The position numbers and the translations under genes are program-made. From Bryoerythrophyllum caledonicum (lineage: Eukaryota; Streptophyta; Bryopsida; Pottiales; Pottiaceae), in NCBI GenBank assembly GCA_963971425.1, contig OZ020517.1, forward strand, positions 8,682,501 to 8,746,500: 64,000 bases of DNA, read 5' to 3'. Of this stretch, positions 20,628 through 32,900 are shown piece by piece (positions within the stretch are counted from its first letter, which is position 1; the number at the start of each line of letters is the position of its first letter). The notes under the pieces were generated by a model. That model saw nothing but the letters and a program-made list of their open reading frames with translations. It was not told the origin of the DNA and did no database searches.

Positions 20628-22399
20628 AAAGGTCATGAATTCACCTTCAAGGAAAAACAAGAGAATATTTCTCATTATGAGAAGTGTTGACGGAAGGGCA
20701 AAAAATTAGCAATAAGGTTTTGACTCAGTGGGCAAGTGCCAAATTCAATGCCTCAGTTTCTCAGATGAGAATTGGAAGACTTTTGAAACGGAAGAAATTA
20801 TTAACAAATGTGGGTGTGATCTATTTGCGTGACTCTAAGCGCACGAGGAAAGTGCAATGTCCAGAAGTGGAGCAAGTCACTTTCAATTGGGCTACTACAA
20901 TGCAAGAGAGGGGTGCAACCATATTCGATGATTTGGTGATAGATGCAGCAAAGCGATTCCATGCTTTGCTACCGAGAGATCTTAGTGAGAAAGAGCTTTA
21001 GTTCTCATATGGATGAATTGGCAAGTTTAAGAAAAGGCTTAATATCAGGGCATCTACACGTCACGGAGAAGATGCTTCAGTTGACACTTTAGCAGAGGTT
21101 TTGGAGAGGATGGAGGAAATCAAAGCAATTGTATCTTAACCCCTAAAGGACCAAAGTCTCCTTCGGGGGGATTTTTTGATTTTTGGGCAGGTTCCTAAAA
21201 TTCGAAAAAAAATCAATTTTCTCTGAAATTTTTATTCTAGATTGCCTTTGATAAGAGCTTCGTGGACATATTTTTATTTTATTTTTTGGATTTGTGGTTT
21301 GAAAGTTAGTACCACTTATAGTTTTTGAGGGAAATTGTCAAGGAACTTTAGGGGTTAACACAATAGTGATGATGTTTTTAACATAGACAAAACACATCTT
21401 TTTTTGTAGGTTAGAGCCAAATTGTACTTTGGCTACCAAAAGACTATCTGGGAAAAAGAAACAAAAGGAAAGAATTATTGTAGCGCTCATTGTAAACACT
21501 ACGGGAACCATTTGTCTTCTTCCACTCATTATTAATCGATTTCTAAAGCTTAGGGCTTTCACTTGTAGACATTTTTAGTATCCCAAAAATCTGGGAATTA
21601 AGTGGGCCGCTAACAAAAAGGCTTGGATGAATACGGAGATTTTTTAGCACTTTATATTGGATTTTGAGAGGGGGATGGTATTGGCAAAAAAGAGAAGGTG
21701 ATCTTATTTCTCAATAATCTTTTTGGGCATAAAGTGCTAAACATAGGTTCACAATTGAGGGTGACACAATTAGTATTCTTACCTACAAACACCACAAGTC
21801 GTTGTCAGCCTATAGATGGAGGAATTATTGCATCATTCAAGGCCCAATAACAAAAAATTGATGATTCAATACTAAATAGATTGTATTACTCCAAATAATA
21901 ATAAAAACTCAATTAAGGTCTATCAAGTTGTGGTAATGGTTCAAAGGGCATGGCGTGTTGAAGTGACCACCTCAACAATTTTGAATTATTGGAAGTATAC
22001 AAGTGTTCTTTCAAAACTTGTTGAAAGGGAGACATAGGAAGCATGCGTGTAAAAGAAGTTGATGAAGTTGCTGCTTTATTTCATCAGCTCACTTTGTTGT
22101 CATCATATATTGTGGAAAACGACGCCATGGATGTTTATGAATTTATTAATTATGAGTTGGAGTTTGATTTAAACAATCCCTATCAACCCATTGATGAGGA
22201 TTGTTTTGATATGCTTCCTTCTCAAGATCAAGATTTTGATGTTGATGAGGCTATCGCTGATGTGGTAGAAGAAGTTGTTGGATTTGGTGTTGTTGAGCAT
22301 GTTCTAGAGACTTTGAAGAAATATTTTGAACAAATACCAAATGATGTTCTATCACACATCATGACCGTTTCAAGTGCTTCAAAACAAAGTTTCATCTAA
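20628..22399 (+). pseudogene. Tigger/pogo-like transposase (broken)
   Basis: The N-terminus is KGHEFTFKEKQENISHYEK followed by a CENP-B-like HTH (QKISNKVLTQWASAKFNASV ... RIGRLLKRKK) and a second HTH region ending RASTRHGEDASVDTLAEVLE. After the TTAA insert the DDE part follows: DDVFNIDKTHLF (first Asp 21386-21388), ETKGKNYCSAHC, ILFLNNLFGHK where the usual second Asp is Asn (21713-21715), FLPTNTTSRCQPIDGGIIASFK (third Asp 21815-21817) and an acidic C-terminal part, DEDCFDMLPSQDQDFDVDEA. Stops and frame changes occur around 21000 and 21400-21650. With a catalytic Asp lost it cannot be active. Confidence 0.85.
21140..21354. mobile_element. TTAA element E1 (215 bp) inside the Tigger transposase
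   Basis: Ends CCCCTAAAGGACC and GGAACTTTAGGGG, flanked by TTAA on both sides (21136-21139, 21355-21358). The transposase frame on each side agrees when the insert and one TTAA are discounted (AIVS before, NSDDVFNIDK after), which supports a TTAA target duplication. Internal text (GGGCAGGTTCCTAAAATTCG, AAGAGCTTCGTGGA) matches the left part of the 0.9-kb element at 41562, so E1 is a shortened member of that family. Confidence 0.85.
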
Positions 22400-22708
22400 T
22401 TGTTTGGAAGATCTCATCTAATCACTACAGACTCTTCTTTCAATTGACTTAGTTGGAAGAATCTTGTCGAAACTACTACAATATATTTTATTTCTTTCAA
22501 TTAGTTTAGTTAAATTATGATTTATCTTTTGTACTTTGATCCTTTATTTCTATAAACGTTATGTTTTTCATTTTGAAGTCTTATAAGTGTTATTTCTATA
22601 AATTTTATATACTATTGGTATGAAATTCTACAAGTGTTATGTGCTAGAATTCTATGTGTTATGGTTTTTTTGCTCCCAACGTCTAACACTTATAGAGTTC
22701 CAACTATA

Positions 22709-23414
22709 CATGCTAATGTTGCCCTGATGGAAACTAGCTTGTTAGGTGGAGGGGCCTACTTGGCACAACACCCAAGCCCGGCCTAACGTCATACATTAGC
22801 ATGGCCACCAAGGTTAAAGGTTTGACCCTTCCCTTGCGCCGTTTTACCCCGTCGCATATCTTTGATCAAATTGGGCATGAACACGCATTTATTTTATTGG
22901 CCAGTTGTCAAGCCAGATTCACCAAATTTGTGCATTGTTCCCGCAAGGAAAGCATAAATTCTTGTGCTTCACCTATTCAAGGCTTTGTTTTTAATTTTGT
23001 TTGTCGTAAAGTACAAGGTGAGATGCAACTTTGAGTGCCCGTATCTTGCTTGTGGTATGTTCTTTTACAAAATAACAAATAAATGTGTAGTACATATCGT
23101 GAAAAGTGTTTATATTAGTTTTGGTCCATTTATCCATTTGAGAATTTTTTAATTAGTTTGATATATTTTTTAATGTAGGTGCCTTCTGAGAAACAATAAA
23201 TCCTTTTTTCTATGGTACGGTTGTGCTTGTGTGGATGTTCTTGTCAATGACATTGGATAATTCTACAACTTGTAATCATAAAGTGTGGAACGAGTTGGAA
23301 TCCATGAATGGCCTCAATTTTCTTCATATTCTGCAATTAATAGCCACAAGGAAGAATTATGCTTTGTGGGTGGAGCACATGCAAAAATCACATTGGAATT
23401 ATGTTGAATCCATT
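22709..23414. other. Spacer before the second Harbinger remnant
   Basis: No convincing gene. 23220-23410 may contain degenerate transposase leader sequence (MNGLNFLHILQLIATRKNYA-like text) but no domain is assignable. No TIR was found for the downstream Harbinger remnant. Confidence 0.4.
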
Positions 23415-24330
23415 ATCTGAAGAGAATTTGAAGACATACATCATAGAAAATACATTAAGTTCTATAAAATGAGCCCGAATACATTTTATGATTTGATTGA
23501 TATATTGATACCTTATTTGCAATTATAAATCATAAATCTTGTTTGGCTTCAATTGGAGATTGGAAAAAAATGTCATTGTATTACATGATAGGATTGCACA
23601 TGCTTATCCTCTTGACTAAATTGTTGATTGTTTGAAAGTTGGAGGATTTACCACTTGCAAGTATGTAGACATGATTTGTGACATCCTCTCTTACAAAAAC
23701 AAATAGTTTGGTAGATGCATAGCTTACTTACAAGTAAACACTTGCAAGGCATCACTAAGGATTCCACAATCAAATAATTGCCAAATGTTTGTAATGCGAT
23801 TAATGGAACACACATTTTCTTTGTTGTTTGACCAAATTGAAGAGTCGCCCTTGCATAGAGTGACTATTTCAGTAGCAGTCGCCCTTGCCTATAAACTGTC
23901 ACTCTATGCAAGAGTCGCCCTTGCATAGAGTAATTTGAAAAGTATGAATGCATTGCAACTCTACCAATTTATAGGCAGTGGCAATGCATTCATACTTTTC
24001 AAGTTAGTATAGGGATGTTCTAATGAAGAGAAATTTCAAGTTTCTAGACCTTGTATAAAGACTTGAGGAGCCAAATATTTTGCATATGCCAATTATGGAT
24101 GTTTGAGGAAACTCTATACTTGATAGAGCGGCAAGAATCATTATAGCATGTTGTGGTTTATATTAGTATTGTGAGCTATTATTGCAGTCAAGTTGTATTA
24201 GAGCATGTTATAGGGATCCAATGCAAGCACTTGGCAATATTAGGCTCTTGGTTGTTCAAGATCTATAGAGATTCAAAGCCAAAGGTGAAGCTTTAAGAGA
24301 ACTTATTTCAAAAATGGATCCTTCAAAATC
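23415..24330 (+). pseudogene. Second Harbinger/HARBI1-like transposase remnant
   Basis: Blocks of a HARBI1-like nuclease appear in order but in changing frames: EFEDIHHRKYIKFYKMSPNT then FYDLIDILIPYL; RIAHAYPLD; GGFTTCKYVDMICDILSYKN; LQGITKDSTIK; LPNVCNAINGTHI, where the usual catalytic Asp of AIDGTHI is Asn (23802-23804). The middle is replaced by a palindrome cluster (23846-24005). The C-terminal part survives weakly as RAARIIIACCGLY and RFKAKGEALRELISKM (about 24130-24320). Stops and frame changes are numerous. Family assignment rests on block order and motif spacing. Confidence 0.65.
23846..24005. repeat. Palindrome cluster (two adjacent hairpins)
   Basis: Hairpin 1: CTTGCATAGAGTGAC (23855-23869) pairs with GTCACTCTATGCAAG (23898-23912). 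Hairpin 2: a perfect 22-base stem, 23935-23956 with 23981-24002, and a 24-base loop. A 20-base phrase beginning GAGTCGCCCTTGCATAGAG occurs directly repeated at about 23846 and 23913. The perfect stem suggests a recent origin, such as template switching. Confidence 0.85.
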
Positions 24331-24639
24331 CTGATAATGAAAGTTCAATTTTGTATCAATTCTTGCTATATAAAAAGTTTCATAACATCTTAAAAGAGAA
24401 ACAATTTTCAATTACATGACTAAATTAACATTTTTTTTTCCAAAATACGGAAATGTGAATTCATATATACAATAAGTACTGTGAAGGGTATCACAAAAGA
24501 AACAAAGTATAATCCATAATCATAACAAAAGTGAAAAAAAAACTATACACAACTCATGCTACGTCAAACTACCTATGATAAAACACCAAGTAGGGGTGGG
24601 CCTAGCCCTTTCTCCTTCAAGACTCTGCACACAATGCAG

Positions 24640-25700
24640 TGATCTGCAACTATCCATGTTGCATCTCCTACTGTCCTTATAACTGCATCTCTCTGGCTTG
24701 TGCCTTGCTCTCTAGAATCTTTTCTGTAATCTCTTTAGTCATTTGCATCTTCAACTTTTTAATCTCAAGAATTCTGTAAGATAAATTATTGATGGCCAAT
24801 GCAATGGCTTGATCACGTGCTGACAAGTATTGGACCAATATCAGAATTTTGCAATACTTATCTAGTACCAATATTATAATTTTAATAAGATGTCACCCGG
24901 GATGGATCCCAAGTGTTACAGGGATCAAATTTTTCTAGACCTAGTATGAGTATGAGTGTTAATCTTGCAAAAATAATGCCTCAAGGTATCAATATTGAGT
25001 ATCATGGTGATACCAATGGAGTATGCAAAAGGTATGGTATTATTTTAAATTTTAGTGGTATAAAAAAATTTCAACTTTTTCCTTTTCAAAACCTATTTTT
25101 CACTTGAAAAGAGTATTGAATCCAAAAGAAGTTCACCTTAATATACCTGCAGCTAATTAGAAAATACACAAAAATTTGAAAGAATCCAAATGAGAACAAG
25201 ACAAATGATCTGGATGATCTTGCTGAAGGTGCGATACAATTCACACATGATTGTCTTTGGTGGTAGGTTGTGATACAGATTGTGATACTGCCAAAGGAGA
25301 AACCATAGAAGATGAATTACCATTCGCACAAATCTCAAACGAATCTGCAAAGCTACGGATCTGCAAAGCATTGAAGTGAAGTTGTATATTGGGGTGTTGG
25401 GGTTTTCAAGAGGCATGAAGGCTGGGTAAGTATCAATTTATAGATTGTGAGTAGGGTATCAAAGACAAGTATTGAGATTGAATACCGAGCAATACAAGTA
25501 TGTACCAAATATCTCCCCGTCTACATATTGCTGGCAGTATGGTATTGAGTACCATACTTGTACCTTTACCCTATACCAGCCCAAAACAATATTGGTCCAA
25601 CACTAGTCTTGACACCTTGCTCCTCCACTTCTCTACACTGTTGTTCACTTGTCCATCGATATGTGGTTGCTTTTATGCCCTCGATTAAGGAAAAAGTGGA
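24640..25700. other. Spacer, with a possible coiled-coil remnant on the minus strand
   Basis: 24871-24677 (minus) reads ARDQAIALAINNLSYRILEI and KKLKMQMTKEITEKILESKA, compatible with the coiled-coil tail of a Harbinger Myb-like partner. Nothing else was recognised. Confidence 0.3.
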
Positions 25701-25729
25701 GCACTTGAAGTGCTTGATGTGAAAGCGAC

Positions 25730-26330
25730 ATTTAATGTAGAACCTTCCTCATCGTCATTCAAGGTGTGGATATCCTCCTATTCCTATGTCAATCCCTTGA
25801 TCAGCATCATGTAGCACACCTATAGAAAGTATGAATAAGAAATTATAATGTAAAAATGATACCAATTGAATAGGAGATTATATATAGCATGGGACTTGAA
25901 AAGAACTGAAGTTTATCATCACACCTTGGGAGTATATACATATTTTGTGGGAGTTTAAACCTAAAATGAGGAAGTTTTGGAATAATGAAGAAAATAACCA
26001 ACTTTTGCATTAATCACCAAAAAAATTCTTGAATAAAAAGACGATGATTAACCTTGCACTTTAGCAATAGCACCAATCACGTTGTCAAATATCTTGTACC
26101 ATGGCCACTTTATGGATGTTGCTCTCGTCGCTCCGTGCTTCTCGTTTTCCTCAACATACTTTTGCCTCAATTAGAGCCACTAGTCTTGGCATTGTTGGCA
26201 AGTTCGTTGAAGCTCTTTAATGAAGGCCACATTAATATTTCCCGCAAATTCTATCCATTGATTTTCTTTAAAAGGCTCGCAATCATTATCAAAGTATTTT
26301 TTTCTACAATTTCTTAAAAAATGGATGAAA
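25730..26330 (-). pseudogene. Second Harbinger Myb/SANT-like partner remnant
   Basis: The minus strand from about 26330 reads CEPFKENQWIEFAGNINVAF, IKELQRTCQQCQD, then LRQKYVEENEKHGATRATSI and KWPWYKIFDNVIGAIAKVQG. The Cys-Lys/Trp spacing and KWPWY...IFD pattern are those of Myb_DNA-bind_4-like partner proteins of Harbinger elements. Stops interrupt it (after CQD and elsewhere). It is convergent with the transposase remnant at 23.4-24.3 kb, repeating the arrangement of the 14.0-17.8 kb element. Confidence 0.6.
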
Positions 26331-26579
26331 CTTTTCTCAGCCACTCTCTCTTCCACCCCCTATTTTTCTGAAACACTAGAGAATTTCCTCTCCAAGAGAA
26401 GCAAGTTAAAGAGACCACCTGCAGAATGAGTTGTCATAGTAGCACAACTTTAAAGCACAAAAAATCATGCATTCAAAATCAAAAGATTGAAAATGAAAGC
26501 ACTCAAACACAAGCAAACATATAAAGAGGAGGAAAAAACTAGGAAGAGAAGGTGGAAATACCTAAAAAGAAAAATAATA

Positions 26580-27350
26580 TCCTAAGAGTTTTTGAGAATA
26601 AAATAGGGGTTGGTGGTGGTGCATGGATAAGTTTACGGAAGTTGGTTAAAAAGATAAATTGCTTGGGATAGAAAGGAGGCCTTGCCAATGGTTGGAGTGT
26701 TAACCCAACATTCCATTTGGCCATGCACATCAGGGCGACCTAGTGCAACTCCAAGCCTTGTGTTCGTGGATTAGGGTGCAAACGGGGCTGATTGGCATGC
26801 ACATGCGCTAGTATGCAAATGGTGGCTTTGCACCCCAATTGTTGGCAAGGCCCTCATTTACCCCACAAAATGTATTATTTCAAACCTTCTTCGGTGAACT
26901 TATTAATTCTCTACCACCACCACCATGTTTCACACTATATGTGCATACCTATCTACACTACACAAGACCAAAACCCCTGTACTCACGGCTTTAGGGTTCC
27001 CTGAGCATTTACCTGCACCGCCCCCCCTGTCCACGCAACCCGCATGTGTGGCGTCCGCATATGTGCCTACGCCCCGCCATATGGGGCCCACCACCGAACA
27101 ATCTTCCCTCGATTGGGCGAGGCTTTGCACACATGCACACGAGCCTAAATATTGCGCACATGGGATCATTCATACATCAACCCGCCTCCTTAGGGCTAGA
27201 GTTTGCAGGCCACCTCTCCAACATGTTTGCTTCAACAGATTGTTGGATTTGCATAAGAGGCTTCTTTCACCTCCAGAAATTTACATTTTTTTATCACTTT
27301 GGTAAACTTATCTATGTACCACAATCACCACCCTTCTTCCATCTCCATAA
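26580..27350. repeat. Inverted repeat region
   Basis: 26580-26760, read in reverse complement, resembles 26795-26925 and more weakly 27220-27350 (shared phrases TTGGCAAGGCC, CACCACCACC, AACTTATC/AACTTATT). The spacing suggests a foldback-type arrangement centred near 26775. No coding, and no clear end motifs. Confidence 0.45.
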
Positions 27351-27399
27351 CTCTTGTTTTAAAGGGCTCATTTCTTCTAAAAGTTCTCTCTTTTCATGA

Positions 27400-29944
27400 T
27401 GTTTTTCTAAATCCTATGTTTTCTTCAAGAGCACCTGAGTTGGAGTGCTTTGAAGTTATGTCATTATATTAAAGTTCATATAGGTGGCCTCATTGACTTG
27501 TTGATCTTGAAGGGACCTTCTCAAAGCCCAGGGGCATCTGACCTCCTCATTGCCCCTGGCCTAGTTGACATATGACACAACAATCTCTTTCCAACAACAA
27601 GGAATGTCAATTTGCAACTCATGTCAACTTACAAAGTTGACGTGGAACCATCTAAGGGCTTATTGAATTGTGGCAGCTGAGTCCTTAGTTGTAACTTGTG
27701 TTCAAATGGAAGCAACATAATTGCAGATTATATGCCTAAACTTAAACCAAGTGCTTGATCTGTAGTGAGCATCTAGTTATAGTTACAGTACTGCAAAGAG
27801 AAAAACTAAATTTGCACCCACTAATAATACTGAGTTTTATCAGTTAAAAATGATGATTTTCCCTTGGCTCAGCAATGAACTTGGGGTCGTTCAACATTGT
27901 GTGTCTACATAAGATGCAGATGCAGTCCAAAAGCAGATGCAAGTTTTTTGTGATGCGATAAATCTAACATGTTAAGGATTCTTGTGCTATCCCTCTTTCA
28001 TCAATTTATATTTTTTTCTCTACTCATGTGATAAATCCATCATATGTACAACTGCATCTACACAAGTGGTGTGAATTGCAATTTGAATCTGCATCAACCA
28101 TTTTCTTGAATAAAAATTCCGAAGAACCTCATGCCTCAATCATCAAAATTTACGCAAGCTAATAGAGCGTCAGACGAGTGCGCCATATTCTTGTTTTATC
28201 GACAAGACAACTATAATGCCAGTAGGTGTAGAAGAAAGGCATGTAGTAGTCTGCAGTGGTCAGATAGTTCTTTTTGTACAAAACATCTTTTCTTGGTGAC
28301 TAACTAGCGACACAAAATTATTATTCAACCATGGTGCGTCCATGTGAGTAGATTGCAGAAGTCAAACAACATGAAGGGCTATTCCTCACATGGAAGGAAT
28401 ATGCAACTACGATGTTTTGAGGAACTCAAGGAATTGGAACTTTCGAGTAACGTTTTCAAGAAGACTAGTGTAGCTTCTTCCAGGTTTGCAGCTTCCAAGG
28501 ACAAAGCTCCTTAAATTATGCCACCTGATTAATACACAAAATTACACACATGTTAAACATATGTTAGGGTCAAGCTGGTAGAAAATATTTGGTGCACAAA
28601 TAGCTCGAGGAAACATTTCCATACAAATTGGTTAAGTGCTTCAATCAAGTATTGCGTAGGACCTGATGAGAACAAGTCTGAAACGCAAATGCCTCACCCT
28701 CCCTCATTCGAATTTTATAAATACTTGATTCGAATTTCATAAATACTTGATTATACTTTATTTAAATTTCATAGAAATATATATCTCTTGCTTAGGTGTG
28801 GTACTAAACTTCACACAAATACATATTTCATATTAAAAATGATTTTATAAGTACAATATCCGATTCTATGACTATAAAGATTTTGATAAATGATAACACT
28901 TTGACGTTTAGATGTGCCACATGGTATAGATCAAGGAACTCACATGCCACATGAGGATATCCACAACTTGAGTGACAACAAAGAAGAGTCCACACCAAAT
29001 GTTAATTCCACATGAAGTCCCACGAAAATAAGCTACCATTCTCACCACTTCATTGGATTCAAAGAAAGCTTAGAGCTATTAAGAGTCGATTCACTGAAAC
29101 TGATAAGGAAGTAGTTACTAAGATCCGAAACAATTCTACGGTTAACTCCGCCGTGTCAACTTCTTTCTCTAATTTATTAACAAAATATTCTTTCATACTG
29201 CTTTGAAACCAAGTCCGTACATCACAACTCCACGTTCTTGCATATATATATTATATACCGGTACACTGCAAAATGATTCATAATTGGGCTAAACACATCA
29301 TTTTCGAATAAATTGGGCAATGGACTCCGCATCACCACAAAAAAATCTCATACAGTACATACAGAAATTGTTCCCCAGACAGCAAACTGAAAGGTCGCTG
29401 CTTTTAACTCCTACATCGACAAGGAGGTCGTGCTCGCATCCTCATGTTCCATGTACAATACTTGCATCCAGACAAGAAATACGCCCACTAGAACTAACCT
29501 CCGGAATAGAAACTACCTCGTCCCTTACATCAATTGTATCCATTCGCAAAAATTCCGAGGCATTCGAAAATAATAAGTAACTAAAGACATTCTCCGCCAT
29601 CCATGATCTCGACATCTACAACATGGGCTTGAACTCATTAAGCTTCCCCATAACTTTTAACACTTCATCACTCCGTACATGCAATGCACTGTACGTTATA
29701 TATAGCTTAGTATAAATGTATCAAAGTGTGTCCACTTCACACCATCAAACGTCTGTCCCCGTCGGCGGTTCAAAAACAGCCCAACTCACCATCACATCAC
29801 GCCCAACACGATTACCAGCCTCCAATATACGTAATACTCTCATCTCACCAACTTGAGAGCACCAAAAACGCCTCGTACAGATCACCGGCAAAAAGCCACA
29901 GCAACTCCCATCTCAATGTGCACCACTCCACCACCACCACAATA
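27400..29944. other. Spacer and 3' flank of the HD-Zip III gene
   Basis: No gene was recognised. A short direct repeat (ATAAATACTTGATT, twice in about 28718-28754) is present. From about 29700 to 29944 the plus strand becomes C/A-rich like the gene itself, which probably marks the 3' UTR. No unambiguous polyadenylation signal could be chosen. Confidence 0.45.
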
Positions 29945-32900
29945 TCAGGTCACGAACGTCCAGTTGACGAAGACGAACGCAATGCACTCCACGGCCTCGC
30001 TCTCGTCCATCACCTTCCAGGCAATCGCCTGCTCGTACGCGATCGCCCGTCCTGTGCTTGACATCCGCACCCCGGCTGGAAGCGAGCAGTAGCCCTGCTC
30101 CACACAAACACAGACGCACAGGTCAGTCTTCGCGCCGAACCACCCATCGCGACACATACCCCTTGCACACAAGCTCCGAACCACGCACCTGCTGCAACAC
30201 TTGAGTGAACGTAGCATATGATAGCTTGCGGTCGTTCTCATTCACCGTCTTCTCCCAATCCAGGTCTTGCAACGAGCTCGACGTCGTTTCAAACATCTCC
30301 AGCCCTGATCGGTTCGCAAACACGAACTCCGGCATGCCCTGAACCACCCACACCACCGCAACCCACTCCATCAACAACACATCCAGCTTCCCAATACGCT
30401 ACGCAACAACTTAATGCAAATTCTAACAGACGAGAAATTACGTCGGAGAGCTCAATCACCTTCCATGCACAGCACACGATAGCATCTGCGTGATGCCAAA
30501 ATGCCTTGAATAAAGCTTCATCACCGCCGTTCTCAGGCCTCATCAGATCGATACCCAACTGAAACCTGCCATCCCGAGTCAACCCTGTCAAGCCACCGGA
30601 TAGCCTACAACGTACCTGGGCTGGAACATCATATGCAGCAACGAGGCTACGCATATCAAAATCCCCAACGCCATCAACAATGTGCAGAAAGCCACAACAT
30701 TTCCAGGCGACAAGGGAAAACCAACAGCACCACGGCGTACAAGCTACAACCGCACCTGTAGCTGCTCAGCACATGCCGTGCCAGCGACAGCGCGTCCGGG
30801 TTGCTTGGCACTTGCCGACCCGGCGCTCCTCCGCGCGATGGAGCCAGAGCCATCGCTACCCGCTGGACCGATGCCACCACAGTCCGCACGTACTGACGAG
30901 CCATCGCAGCGCATGTGTCCCGTGTGTGCACCTCGTACGCAAACTGAAACGCGATCGTCAGAACCGACCGCATCTGCCCCGAGTTGCTCCCCGACTTCCC
31001 ATCACCATTCAAACGCACATCGCTGCCCCCTTCCAAAGTCGACGCCAGATCCAGCGTCCGGTCCAGACCAAACCCATCCTGCACAAAACACACGCATACC
31101 AAATCAACCCAAGCTCCCCATCCAAACATCATGCCAACCACTCCACTCATCATCAGACAAACCACCACCCACACCCTCCCCGAAATCGCAAACGGGAAGA
31201 CAAACATACCGTCACATTTGTGTCGATGGGGCTCACGCAGAATCCCGACGGAAGAAGAGGGATGTCTTCCGACAGACCCACGTCCACCGGAGCAAACACC
31301 AACTGCGCACACGCGCCAACTGCACTCTCGTCCACTCCGCTGCACAGCTGCCTCACGAACACAACCACATCCACGTCTTACCTCCCCTCCATGCAACTGA
31401 CCACTGCCAACTCCTTGCACCGATACGCCACCAACACTCGCACAAAACAGAACACGTACCTGAAGCAGAAAACTGTCCCGCGAAAGAACCATATGCTGCA
31501 CCGAGCTGTGACCCTCCAGCTTCACCACCTCCAGCATCTATACACCATTCACCCATCAACTCCTCAATATCATCTCCACCTCAACTCGCACCATCTCAGA
31601 ACACCATCACACCTCAACCACTGCCTCATCACATCCGTCCCACCGTACATACCTCTCCGTGCTCCCCGGAATGGGCCAGTGGAAGCGGCAGCTGCACATG
31701 TGACACCCCACCACCTCGAGGGCCGTACCCGTTGCCATTGCCCCGAAACGATGTCGCCACATTGGCATCCATGTCGTAGTCCGCCCATTCCGACCGGTGC
31801 TCTCGAAGGAACCTGATCAACAGAGACGGTGGCACGTTCTGCAACACAACCACTCAACTCCTTACAAACCCAACCTCTCGCTCACGACTCACGTGCCACA
31901 AAACCCAACCGACCTACTGGCCCCTACCACTACCTTTGCCCCCACACCATACGCTCCCATGTCCAACAGTGCACAAGCCCCTCACCAATCAATCAGCGAT
32001 TACTCATCTCCATTACCATCCAAGACTCCATCGGTAACCAAACCAAGCCCGCCACCCACACAACCCACGCGAATCTACCTGTAGCAGCATCGATGCTTTC
32101 GCACAAAGTATGCCGCCTCCCAGAGAGTACAGCAGCTTGTCCGATGCAATCTGCCCCTCCAGCGACTTCGGGGTGGCGTTCAGCATCACCGTCACGTCAT
32201 CCAGACCATCGCTCACCGTCGACTCCCACCCATCATCTCCGAATCCATTCACCGCGTTGCTGAACCCCCTGCATCACAACACACGACCCCTCTCAGCATC
32301 CCGTTCGCAACAACTCAGCGCCAAATACCACTTCATCACCTCCCCGCTACAAATACCGACTCCACTCCGGACAAGGAACCCACTTCGCCAGACGCTGCCC
32401 CAGCGTCCGAAGGACTGTCGGATGGTGTCCGTTCCGAGCAACTCCCTCGCCGCTCTCTTCCACTGCCAGCCGCCGAAGATGCCGCAAAGCCGCTATCGTC
32501 GACTTCTGAGCAAGCACCGCCGGTGACTCGTACAGAGGCCGCAGAACGTCCGGCACGCTCCAAGGCTGCACACCACCACCACCCCCAACACCAACCACCA
32601 ACGCCACATCAGCATCCGCATCCATATTCCTCCCACTCATCGGTGCCGCAATCACCAACGCCAACCGCCGACTGCGCCACACCGCACATCCCCAACCAGC
32701 TCATTACCTCATTGTCATAATGGTCCACCACGTGAATGATACATCCCCCACCATCGCATGGTCGGATCAGGTACCCGCTCGGGAACATCTCGCCCCGAAC
32801 GAACCCTTGCACCGGCGGCATCGTCGGCCCACTCCCTCCACCGGTTAACGACCGCTCACATATCTGCACACCACCCGCCAGACATTGTCACACTCGCACA

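Larger units (their letters stand above)
19873..22706 (+). mobile_element. Tigger/pogo-like transposon (2.8 kb)
   Basis: Inverted ends share AACTCTATAAGTGTTA (left about 19880-19895; right reverse complement about 22698-22682) and are flanked by TA (19871-19872 and 22707-22708). The motif AAGTGTTA recurs at both ends (about 19889, 19905, 19971, 19995, 20033; right side about 22586, 22634, 22684), like transposase-binding subterminal repeats. Transposase sequence fills 20628-22399. A 215-bp TTAA element is inserted inside it. The transposase is degenerate. Confidence 0.82.

Noticed and set aside
23935-24002. MicroRNA precursor
   Set aside because: The perfect 22-base stem with a 24-base loop and the adjacent related hairpin look like a recent template-switch product; no conserved plant miRNA sequence was recognised.
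30680-31816. Long plus-strand open frames (378 and 365 codons) with Pro/Thr/His-rich text
   Set aside because: They run antisense through eight verified HD-Zip III exons and introns; the lack of stops follows from the C/A-rich composition of that strand.
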